From: UBA5342 sp965662645
Lineage (GTDB): Bacteria; Bacteroidota; Bacteroidia; Bacteroidales; UBA5342
NCBI GenBank assembly: GCA_965662645.1
Contig: CBFIII010000013.1
Coordinates: 1-64,000 of the forward strand
Length of the DNA stretch: 64,000 nucleotides
Direction: 5' to 3'
In this document: piece by piece, positions 56,318-64,000 of the stretch
How the letters are laid out: the number at the start of each line of letters is the position of its first letter
Position numbering within the stretch: the first letter of the stretch is position 1
Program-made: the position numbers and the translations under genes
The notes under the pieces: generated by a model
Seen by the model: the letters and a program-made list of their open reading frames with translations, nothing else
Database searches by the model: none
Told to the model about the DNA's origin: nothing

Positions 56318-59173
56318 TTATTCAATCTCCACATCTACACGTTTAGCCTTTGCTGTGGGTTTATTCCAGTTGATATACATGGATACTGAACCTGTAATTT
56401 GTCCATCGATAAGACTTGCCTGTGCATCAGGACCAAACTCTGTAGGCGCTTTCCATTTGGAACCTACCGCTGAAATATGATCAAAGAAAAAGAGACCTTC
56501 AGTTTTAGGATAACTCCAAGTAGCACGTTTAGCATCTTTAGCATTAGTGGGGTTAAGGACTCCCAAAATCACATCTGTTCGATTTTTGAACCCAATATTT
56601 AAGTGATTATTGAGGTAAAATACGGCCCAGTTCCAAGGTGCAAAACAGCCTTCAAATTCTGGTTGATGATATACCAATCCAGGAATATTAACCTGCTTAT
56701 CTACAGCATAAACGTCTAAAATTCCGCCCTCTATCCGGTTTTTCCAAATACGCGTTGGACCTTCGCCAAGAAATCGCTTACGCAATACATCTTGGGCATT
56801 TACTTCCATCCCAATACCCGCATAGTTGTACAAACCAGCATCCAAGGTATAAGCATAATCCAAAAGCACTTCTCCATTAGGTTTAAGTGTCCACTTAATG
56901 TAGTCGAAGCCTTTGCTATTATTGGTTTCAATTACCCAAGCATCACCATCTTGCGTTACACTTGCTTTCGCTGATTTATCTGTATGATTTACCAATGCCG
57001 TATCGGCCTCTTCATAAGTTAAGAAAGGAAAATTGCCCAGACTCGTCTTCTTCCCCTTGTCCAATACCGCCAGTAAAACACCACTATTAACATCAAAATT
57101 CAAGATGGTTTGATGACGTTGAAACGAATAAGAATTTCCCTCAAGCTGCTCATAAGGCACATTAGATGATGCTCTAAATGTAGGACGCTGTGAAGTCTTA
57201 ATAGGCAAACGTTTATCATAAACCAGAATTCCCCTCGTATCATAAACTTTAATAGCTAAGGCATCATTATTAACGTAAGTCTCAGGTAAGTTTATACTTA
57301 AAATACCTTTTTCGCCTGCTTCAACATTAGCATTTATCTTACCAGAAGCTACCGTGCGATGTCCATTAGGTGTGCCATCGGGATTGGAAAAATTGATTAA
57401 CTTCCAAACGATGTCACACGCATTAAGGTTAGTAAAAGTAAACTTATTATGTACCTCTAGTTCACCCGAAAAATCAGCATCAAGCTCTCTCTCAGCAATC
57501 ACTACTGGTGACCATATTTCGCGTATAGCGTAGTAACTACCATCTTTTTCGCCATGAGGACCTACTATACCATCGGCGGCTTTTGCCCCTTGATTATCGG
57601 CAACATACCCCATATCGGTACGCATCAACCCCTCGTCAGCAAAAGCCCAAATCATAACACCACCGCCTACTTTAGAGGCCTCAAACATATCCCAAAAAGT
57701 TTTAAGATTGGCAGCACCACCACCATCATATAGGGCATGCAAGGTTTCGTTAGGCATATAGATATGATCGTCTTCGAACAAGCCTTTTTTCACCGTTTCG
57801 TAATTGGGATAATAGGTGGTATTAACAATATCCCACTCAGGATGATAATCTTTAAAAATATCGCCATTTTTAGGCGCATTCTTAAGCGGACGTCTAAGCT
57901 GAATATCCCACTGATGAAAAACAGCATCCAATTCAGGTACATGCGCATTGTGGTTACCATTACTCCAAAGCACAATGGAAGGATGATTGACATCACGGGT
58001 GACTATTTCTTTTACTATTTGTGTCCCTATCTCAACATCAAGAGGATGCACCCAACCAGTAGTTTCATCGAAAGATAGCAGACCTAGAGAGTCACATAAT
58101 TCAAAAAAATAAGTATCGGGAGGATAGTGACAGGGACGAGCACAATTAAAATTTAGCTCTTGCATCAGATGGACGTTTTTCGCCATATCTGCTTTAGAAA
58201 GTGTACGCCCAGTCTCGGGACTAAAACTATGAATACTGGCTCCTTTTAGCAAAATGCGTTTACCGTTAAGGTAGAAACCATCGTGATCGCGCACTTCAAA
58301 GGTTCTAAAACCAAATTTCTGCTTGTAGGTATGCAACACTTCTTTTTTATCTTTCAGCTGTACTACTACAGAATAGAGGTTTGGGAACTCGTGCGACCAT
58401 AAACTAACACCATCAAACTGAGCTTGCAATTGGGTGAACTCATCATCAACTTTTGCAGAAAACACTTGACCCACCTTATGATTGTCGGCATCATACATTT
58501 GGGCAGAAATAGTAGTGGCCTTCTTCACACCATTGGTATAAACCTTCATTTTGAAATCACCAGTCATCTGTGCATCGATGACTACATGCGCGATAAATTC
58601 CTTAGGTACTTGTTGGATAAATACGGGACGAAAAATACCGCTAAACAACCAGAAATCAGCATAACGCTCCCCTTTTACTAATGATTCATTGGTAGAAGAA
58701 CTGTTCACCTCAACTTCTAACAGATTACTGCCATTGATAAGTAAATCTGTGATTTCAAACTTAAACTCTGTAAATCCACCTTGATGAAAACCTACATCTT
58801 TCTGATTCAGAGCAATCTTAGTATCAGTCATTGATCCCTGAAAAACAATAAAATAGCGCTTATCATCCTGCACCGAATAGTCGAAATCATGGCGATAATA
58901 ACCAACAGCTGGGGCACGTTTTTCCATCTTATCCATACCATAGAGGTAATAACCAAAACCTTCTGTTTCCCAATTAGAAGGAACAGGGATGGTAGTCCAG
59001 AAACCACTGTTACGGCCATCGGTAATTTTAAATTCCCAGTCCACGGCTGTGGCAGCATCTTGTCCAGAAAGAAAAGTCTTTTGCTGCGCAAAGGTCGCAT
59101 TTGCCGTAAGGCAAAACAGAATCAATAATAAAAGATATTGACGTCTTAAATAGGTCATAATTTTTAGTGTCAT
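56318..59173 (-). CDS. GH2-family protein with altered catalytic acid/base (GNH)
   Basis: 951 residues with signal peptide (about 1-30; alternative ATG at 59158). Order: GH2 sugar-binding domain (VPSNWETEGFGYYLYG), Ig-like domain, TIM barrel (about 310-600), then C-terminal beta domains as in LacZ-type GH2. The acid/base motif GNE reads SNGNHNAHVPELD, with His408 where Glu is expected. The nucleophile Glu476 in MPNETLHALYDGG is kept, as is WAFADEG. It may be a retaining enzyme with unusual leaving-group needs, or inactive. Divergent from the second membrane regulator, with 172 bp between. A TATGTTTG -7 element lies at 59191-59184. Confidence 0.83.
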   Translation of the reverse strand: MTLKIMTYLRRQYLLLLILFCLTANATFAQQKTFLSGQDAATAVDWEFKITDGRNSGFWTTIPVPSNWETEGFGYYLYGMDKMEKRAPAVGYYRHDFDYSVQDDKRYFIVFQGSMTDTKIALNQKDVGFHQGGFTEFKFEITDLLINGSNLLEVEVNSSSTNESLVKGERYADFWLFSGIFRPVFIQQVPKEFIAHVVIDAQMTGDFKMKVYTNGVKKATTISAQMYDADNHKVGQVFSAKVDDEFTQLQAQFDGVSLWSHEFPNLYSVVVQLKDKKEVLHTYKQKFGFRTFEVRDHDGFYLNGKRILLKGASIHSFSPETGRTLSKADMAKNVHLMQELNFNCARPCHYPPDTYFFELCDSLGLLSFDETTGWVHPLDVEIGTQIVKEIVTRDVNHPSIVLWSNGNHNAHVPELDAVFHQWDIQLRRPLKNAPKNGDIFKDYHPEWDIVNTTYYPNYETVKKGLFEDDHIYMPNETLHALYDGGGAANLKTFWDMFEASKVGGGVMIWAFADEGLMRTDMGYVADNQGAKAADGIVGPHGEKDGSYYAIREIWSPVVIAERELDADFSGELEVHNKFTFTNLNACDIVWKLINFSNPDGTPNGHRTVASGKINANVEAGEKGILSINLPETYVNNDALAIKVYDTRGILVYDKRLPIKTSQRPTFRASSNVPYEQLEGNSYSFQRHQTILNFDVNSGVLLAVLDKGKKTSLGNFPFLTYEEADTALVNHTDKSAKASVTQDGDAWVIETNNSKGFDYIKWTLKPNGEVLLDYAYTLDAGLYNYAGIGMEVNAQDVLRKRFLGEGPTRIWKNRIEGGILDVYAVDKQVNIPGLVYHQPEFEGCFAPWNWAVFYLNNHLNIGFKNRTDVILGVLNPTNAKDAKRATWSYPKTEGLFFFDHISAVGSKWKAPTEFGPDAQASLIDGQITGSVSMYINWNKPTAKAKRVDVEIE

Positions 59174-59183
59174 TCATTAAAAT

Positions 59184-59191
59184 CAAACATA
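59184..59191 (-). promoter_or_regulatory. Candidate -7 promoter element for GH2
   Basis: TATGTTTG on the minus strand matches TAnnTTTG and lies 11-18 bp upstream of the first ATG (26-33 bp before the second). The -33 position holds the AAGCGCTT palindrome instead of TTG, which fits promoters that need an activator or are blocked by a repressor. Confidence 0.4.
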
Positions 59192-59203
59192 GCACAATTT
59201 GAA

Positions 59204-59219
59204 TGTAAGCGCTTTAACA
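59204..59219. promoter_or_regulatory. TGTAAGCGCTTTAACA motif (LacI-like half-sites)
   Basis: It contains the palindrome AAGCGCTT and shares TGTAAGCGC with 20428-20436. It overlaps the expected -33 region of the GH2 promoter. Confidence 0.3.
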
Positions 59220-59261
59220 CAAATAACCGAATAAAAATTATTTTTCATATCTTTAACACCA

Positions 59262-59288
59262 TTTTAACGGTAGCCATAACCGTTAAAA
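59262..59288. promoter_or_regulatory. Perfect palindrome TTTTAACGGT-N7-ACCGTTAAAA, candidate operator
   Basis: Two 10-bp arms, exact complements, with a 7-bp spacer (centre to centre 17 bp), lie between the divergent GH2 and membrane-regulator genes. The 9-mer AACCGTTAA in the right arm recurs in the other regulator/GH2 region at 9422-9430. It is the natural binding-site candidate for the paralogous regulators. Confidence 0.5.
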
Positions 59289-59345
59289 CAAAAAATGAAA
59301 AAACCATTTAAAACCTATCAACCAGTCATTTAAAAAATACATCTT

Positions 59346-60497
59346 GTGAAGATCACTGAAAAAGAAAAACAAGAGTTCATACATAAGATTTGCGAAAGCA
59401 AAACCTTTAAAAATGCGACAACAAGTAGCGCTCTATTACTGTATTTGCATAAAGCTACGCTAAGAGGAGGCACCTTAAAGGAAATGGTCATTGACATTGA
59501 GTTTTTTGGGACAAACAACCCTGCGGACAAAAGCAACCCGCGCGTAAGGGTAAATGTATATAACCTACGCAAAAAGCTCATCCAATACTATGAAGATGAA
59601 GGGAATATAGATAAATGGCAAGTATCGATAGAGAAAGGACAATACCAAGTTAGTTTTACAAAAAGAGAGACTAACCTTGAACACTTGAAACACTATGATC
59701 TATTCAAAATACTACCGTATGCTGCCTTGTTAATAGCAATAACTATAATCATCATTACAAACACGACTCCGAAACCCCCCAATATATGGCGCTCCTTAAT
59801 CTCCTCAACACACGACACCCATCTCTATATCGGTGATGCCTTTGGCGCCGTAGGTAACACGATTACTGGCAAAAGAGGATTCACCCGAGATTACAGAATA
59901 AATAGTTATGCTGAATTCTTTGAACTTCTTGAAAACAAACCCGAACTAAAAGGAGTCTTAAAGCCATCCCCTTTTACCTATGCAAGTTCAATGGGAGTCA
60001 TTTCTGTTCAGCGTTTTCAACATTATTTTGACCAATACAAACACGCATTTACTATCCGTTTTGCGACGCAAATGACGACATCAGACATCAAAGAAGGGAA
60101 TGCTATTTATATTGGCAACATCTGGGACAAAAACCAATTCATCAACATCTTCAACGAAGGAAACCCTTACTGCAAAATAAACCCTTTGACATTATGTATC
60201 TCAGGTCATACAGAAATACCAGATACTACCTACGACATCACCTCACCTAATGAATTCCAAGAATATGCCATCGTATCTAAATACCCCTCTACAGGGAATA
60301 CGGAACACCTCATATTCATTTCACGACATGACATCGGCGTGAGTGCTACCGTGGATTATTTCACCAATGCCGACAGTCTAAAAAGCTTCACAAAAAACTA
60401 CCTAAAGAAAGACGACTACTTTACGGCAATATTTAAGGTAGAAGGACAAGACCGCACTAATACGAGCATTAAATTGAAAAAGGTCGTTGCTTTTTAG
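59346..60497 (+). CDS. Membrane-bound winged-helix one-component regulator (wHTH-TM-periplasmic domain), paralogue 2
   Basis: 383 residues. It starts with GTG at 59346; the next ATG is at residue 47 and would cut the winged helix, and an in-frame TAA lies just upstream. Winged-helix region about 1-105 (KSNPRVRVNVYNLRKKLIQYY ... KGQYQVSF), membrane helix about 119-139, periplasmic domain about 145-383 with YIGDAFGA, EGNAIYIGN, ISRHDIGVSATVDYF and GQDRTNTS. All blocks align with 8232-9386. A ToxR/CadC-like membrane transcription regulator is inferred. Divergent from GH2 and convergent (44 bp) with the propeller kinase. Confidence 0.7.
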   Translation: MKITEKEKQEFIHKICESKTFKNATTSSALLLYLHKATLRGGTLKEMVIDIEFFGTNNPADKSNPRVRVNVYNLRKKLIQYYEDEGNIDKWQVSIEKGQYQVSFTKRETNLEHLKHYDLFKILPYAALLIAITIIIITNTTPKPPNIWRSLISSTHDTHLYIGDAFGAVGNTITGKRGFTRDYRINSYAEFFELLENKPELKGVLKPSPFTYASSMGVISVQRFQHYFDQYKHAFTIRFATQMTTSDIKEGNAIYIGNIWDKNQFINIFNEGNPYCKINPLTLCISGHTEIPDTTYDITSPNEFQEYAIVSKYPSTGNTEHLIFISRHDIGVSATVDYFTNADSLKSFTKNYLKKDDYFTAIFKVEGQDRTNTSIKLKKVVAF

Positions 60498-60541
60498 GAG
60501 CTTAATGACAAAGCAAACGCTACTTAAAGATGAAATAAAGA

Positions 60542-63500
60542 TCATGACGCTACAGGCACCGTAAAGTGAATTTTAGATCCTTTTCCAACCTCACTTTCAA
60601 CCCACACTTCACCACCTTGCATAGCCACAAACTCCGCAACAAGTTTCAGACCTAAGCCTGTACCTGCCTCATTATTTGTCCCTCTAGTAGAGACAAAATC
60701 ATTGGGATTAAAAAGATTCTGTTGAGTTTCTAAATCCATCCCCACCCCACTATCAACGACACTCACCTTAAAGAACTTATCCTCCACAACTGCTTTAACC
60801 GTAATCGTACCACCATTGGGGGTAAACTTAATGGCATTACTCTGTAGATTTCTCAGTACCGTTTTTATCATTTGTTTATCAGTAAAAGCCAAAACATGAA
60901 AATCAGGCACATCCATTTCTAGCTTAACATCTTTATTTTCGGCCGCAAATGAATTCAACTCAATACTCTCTTGAATAATACTCTTTAGATCTAATGATTC
61001 CGGATTAAAACTTAAGACACCCCGTTCTGAACGTGACCATTCTAATAAGTTCATCAATAGTTCATGCAACTGTTTTGAAGAACGATTAATTAAACCAATA
61101 TAGGATTCAATCTGTTTCGAATCAAGCGTACTGAACCTATCCTTAAGCAGATCAGACAATCCCAATATGGCATTAAAGGGACTAATAACATCATGTGCAA
61201 TAATCGAAAAGTATTTATCTTTAGTAGCATTAGATTCTTTAAGGCTTTCGTTAGCTTTACGAAGCTGCTCTGTCCTTTCATTCACTTCAATCCTCAACTT
61301 CTCTTTTTGGTGCCTCAACTGACGAACTCTCAGATAGAAGACTAACGCGACAGAACCAACAATCCACAAAATGACTAATAAACGAAACCACCATGTTCCC
61401 CACCAAGGAGGTAGTATTTTAATATCAATTGAAGCCCCTTCCTCATTCCAGACCCCATTATTATTAGAAGCCTTTACCCTAAACGTATAATCACCAGGGT
61501 TAAGATTGGTATATACTGCTTTTCGACTATCAGAATTAGTATATATCCAATTTTCATCAAACCCTTCCATCATATAAGCATACTGATTTTTTTTAGCGTT
61601 CGTAAAATCAAGGGCAGAAAATTCAAAGGTGAAAAAATTATTACGGTGCTCCAGTTCAAGCTGTTTCATGTATGTAATAGAACGATCTATGAGCAAGCGA
61701 CCATTCACTTTTTCACCTATTTGAACTTCTTTATTGAACAGTTTAAAACTAGTAATCTTCACCTGAGGTGCATGATTATTCTTGACCACACCTGAAGGAT
61801 AAAAAGCATTAAAACCACTAACACCACCAAAATACAACTTTCCATCTTTCGCTTTGTAACAAGAAGTCTTTATAAAAAGATTATCCTGTAATCCATCACT
61901 TTGTGTAAAATTCTCAAACGATATAGAATCTAGGTCAAAGGTTGACAAACCATAAGACGTACTCAGCCAACCTCGATTATTATCATCAAAGACAATACCT
62001 TGTATGGTATTATAAGGCAAACCATCCTCCACAGTATAAGTAATAAATGAATCTTCTTCTAGTAGATATTGATTGAGTCCACCACCTTTAGTTCCTATCC
62101 AGACATTCCCATTAGGATCCTCTGCAAGATAACTTATTTGATTTGAGCTCAAACTATTTTCCTCTGACGAATTGACAAAGTGCCTAAAGTTCAACTCTGG
62201 TCTATCCTGAGTAAAATCAACCTTATTAAGGTCAGCCATATTTAGCCCACCCTCTGTACCAATCCACAAGTAATTACGCGAATCAACAATCATATGCGTC
62301 AAGGCATTAGATGATAAAATGCGCAACATATCAGAATCATTCTCATCATCACTATAATTAATAAAACGTGTAGAGCCACGAGGCTTCAAATCAACACCAT
62401 GCGCATTCGAAGCAATCCATAAATTACCATATTTATCTTCGGCAAAACCCCAAGGGTGATTAGAACAAATTGAATTTGAATCATTAGGATCATTATAGAA
62501 TGTAGTAAAGTCATCGGTCGCATAATTATACCTATTCAGTCCCCCATTATAGGACCCTATCCAAATGTCATGGTTATGATCTTGAAAAAGAGCAATAGTG
62601 GTTTTGGTACTTATCGCATTCTTCTTTGATGGATCGGGGAAATAATGTTTATAGTTATTTGTTTTAGGGTTTATTCTGTTAAGCCCTCCACCATCAGTAG
62701 CAACCCAAACATACCCCTTATGATCTTCGAGAAAATTAAAAACAATCTTTCCACTTAATCCGCTATCACGAGTTAAAGATTTTGGAACTAAACCAAAGTT
62801 AGTTTTTGATTTTGATAATTTATTGAGACCAGCTAAATAAGTTCCCAACCACATGTTATGCTCTGGATCTTCATATATGGAATAAACCACATCAGAACTA
62901 ATATTTGAATATTCTTTTCTTTCAGTATTATACTGCGTAAATTCCGAACCATCATAAATAAAAAAACCATATCCATCGGTTCCAATCCAAAGTTTATTAT
63001 CACTATCAATCAACATAGAGCGTACAACACCATGCCTAATCTTTTGCCCTAAAGAAGTCTTTAATTCAAATTCTTCAAAGGTATTTTTAGCTCTATCCCA
63101 ATATACAATCCCAACCCCCTCGGTATAAATATAAATGTTATCCTTTTGATCGATAAGTATCTTATTAAGGTTATACTTCATATCCTGAAGCGGTGGATAA
63201 GCAATGTCGATAAAAGAAAAAGTACTATCCTGAGGGTTATAGCACGTGAGTCGTGGAGAACTGCTTGTCATCCATATAAGCCCCTTGCTATCTTGAGCAA
63301 AAGAATTAATCATGACTTCAATATTATTATCTATGGGATATTCTCTATTAGAATAAATCTGAATATCGCTATCAATAATATCACTTATTTTCTTACCATT
63401 AATATCAATTGAAAGTAAACCAGCCCAAGAACCCACCCACAACTGACCATCTTTATCTAAAAATATTGAATTGATATGGGTATTAAGCAGCTCAGATACT

Positions 63501-63907
63501 GCACCTAACTGCGTCACCATTGGAAAACGAGTCAAAAGATCATATTCAGGACAGTAGCAAAACAAACCCAGAGAAGTCGCCAACCACAAGCTGCCATCAT
63601 CAGACTTTAGTATCTTTTCATAAATAATATTTTGAGAAATACCACGAGGCTTATATTGCTTAATTGAATAGCCATCATAACGATTTAATCCATCAGCAGT
63701 ACATATCCATAAAAAACCATCATCATCTCTTAAAACATCATGCACAGTACCATTAGACAAGCCTTCGGATACGGAAATATGTTCAAACTGAAAATTATTA
63801 ACAGCAGTAGCTGATGAAAAAGTGAATATCATCCCCAATAAAAACACAAGTTTTAAGAAGGATTGTATCCTTAATATTTCAAAAAAATATTTTTTATAGT
63901 TACACAT
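60542..63907 (-). CDS. Propeller-sensor histidine kinase without receiver or output domain
   Basis: 1121 residues from the ATG at 63907; a longer frame from 63976 adds a hydrophobic stretch but the ATG at 63907 is closer to the signal peptide (FLKLVFLLGMIFTFSSATA). Reg_prop propeller with many W(I/L)GT and DxxGxxW repeats, Y_Y_Y domain, one membrane helix (WFRLLVILWIVGSVALVFYL), coiled coil, HisKA with His905 (AHDVISPFNAI) and an HATPase ending FTVPVAS. The sensor half is built like the HTCS at 31899, but the protein stops after the kinase. A separate response regulator must serve it; none is intact in the window. Probably senses a glycan product. Confidence 0.92.
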   Translation of the reverse strand: MCNYKKYFFEILRIQSFLKLVFLLGMIFTFSSATAVNNFQFEHISVSEGLSNGTVHDVLRDDDGFLWICTADGLNRYDGYSIKQYKPRGISQNIIYEKILKSDDGSLWLATSLGLFCYCPEYDLLTRFPMVTQLGAVSELLNTHINSIFLDKDGQLWVGSWAGLLSIDINGKKISDIIDSDIQIYSNREYPIDNNIEVMINSFAQDSKGLIWMTSSSPRLTCYNPQDSTFSFIDIAYPPLQDMKYNLNKILIDQKDNIYIYTEGVGIVYWDRAKNTFEEFELKTSLGQKIRHGVVRSMLIDSDNKLWIGTDGYGFFIYDGSEFTQYNTERKEYSNISSDVVYSIYEDPEHNMWLGTYLAGLNKLSKSKTNFGLVPKSLTRDSGLSGKIVFNFLEDHKGYVWVATDGGGLNRINPKTNNYKHYFPDPSKKNAISTKTTIALFQDHNHDIWIGSYNGGLNRYNYATDDFTTFYNDPNDSNSICSNHPWGFAEDKYGNLWIASNAHGVDLKPRGSTRFINYSDDENDSDMLRILSSNALTHMIVDSRNYLWIGTEGGLNMADLNKVDFTQDRPELNFRHFVNSSEENSLSSNQISYLAEDPNGNVWIGTKGGGLNQYLLEEDSFITYTVEDGLPYNTIQGIVFDDNNRGWLSTSYGLSTFDLDSISFENFTQSDGLQDNLFIKTSCYKAKDGKLYFGGVSGFNAFYPSGVVKNNHAPQVKITSFKLFNKEVQIGEKVNGRLLIDRSITYMKQLELEHRNNFFTFEFSALDFTNAKKNQYAYMMEGFDENWIYTNSDSRKAVYTNLNPGDYTFRVKASNNNGVWNEEGASIDIKILPPWWGTWWFRLLVILWIVGSVALVFYLRVRQLRHQKEKLRIEVNERTEQLRKANESLKESNATKDKYFSIIAHDVISPFNAILGLSDLLKDRFSTLDSKQIESYIGLINRSSKQLHELLMNLLEWSRSERGVLSFNPESLDLKSIIQESIELNSFAAENKDVKLEMDVPDFHVLAFTDKQMIKTVLRNLQSNAIKFTPNGGTITVKAVVEDKFFKVSVVDSGVGMDLETQQNLFNPNDFVSTRGTNNEAGTGLGLKLVAEFVAMQGGEVWVESEVGKGSKIHFTVPVAS

Positions 63908-64000
63908 AGAAAATAGTATTATAATCACATTTAAATAGCCTGAAAAAAGACATATAATAATGTATAAAAATAACACTTCTACGCCGATAATGTTTTAAAC

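Noticed and set aside
63908..63976. Longer start for the propeller kinase
   Set aside because: The added stretch is a second hydrophobic segment in AT-rich DNA; the ATG at 63907 is closer to the signal peptide.

Overview
The window looks like part of an algal-polysaccharide utilisation locus from a marine member of the Bacteroidota, most likely for ulvan, the sulfated rhamnose/uronic acid/xylose polymer of green algae. The phylum call rests on C-terminal type IX secretion (T9SS) sorting domains, a hybrid two-component regulator (HTCS) with a Reg_prop propeller and AraC output, lipoprotein-anchored sulfatases, AT-rich DNA and intergenic hairpin repeats of the kind common in that phylum. The substrate call rests on two BNR_4-type proteins that keep the four catalytic residues (two His, Tyr, Arg) at the spacings I recall for PL24/PL25 ulvan lyases, together with rhamnosidases (GH78, GH106), GH39, GH43, GH2 and three S1 sulfatases. 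No experimental proof is available from sequence alone.

Layout. 1-7,772: a partial lyase with thrombospondin-type Ca-binding repeats, a gene-free stretch with a GC-rich element, a sulfatase and a second lyase. 8,060-14,408: a relic of a jelly-roll lyase, a membrane-bound winged-helix regulator, and divergently from it a GH2 and a sulfatase. 14,538-31,115: a minus-strand block in transcription order GH78, heparinase-fold lyase, its frameshifted paralogue, GH43-CBM6, jelly-roll (PL28-like) lyase, GH39, GH43-F5/8C-FN3. 31,155-38,572: the HTCS (with a short assembly gap upstream), a stand-alone copy of the lyase C-terminal module, and a scar made of an IS4 transposase remnant, a receiver-domain fragment and a GH106 fragment. 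38,610-50,957: GH78, SGNH hydrolase, GH106 and two GH39-like paralogues. 51,087-55,534: a second HTCS relic, an iduronate-sulfatase-type sulfatase, a nucleoside-hydrolase-like protein and a carbohydrate-binding-type protein. 56,318-63,907: a GH2 with an altered catalytic motif, the second winged-helix membrane regulator (divergent) and a propeller histidine kinase without receiver or output domain.

How it would work together (inference): secreted lyases cut the polymer; sulfatases and exo-acting GH78/GH106/GH39/GH43/GH2 enzymes take apart the oligomers in the periplasm; HTCS, propeller kinase and the two paralogous one-component regulators sense products. No SusC/SusD pair, no GH88/GH105 and no rhamnose or uronate catabolic genes were recognised here, so uptake and end steps must lie outside the window or use unrecognised genes.

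The least explained items are: (1) the paired wHTH-TM-periplasmic regulators, each head-to-head with a GH2 gene, with a shared AACCGTTAA motif that is half of a perfect palindrome at one of the two; (2) the GH2 whose acid/base Glu is replaced by His; (3) extensive gene wreckage (lyase relic, two HTCS relics, truncated GH106, frameshifted lyase), showing an actively rearranging locus. There are no tRNA, rRNA or CRISPR features that I can see.
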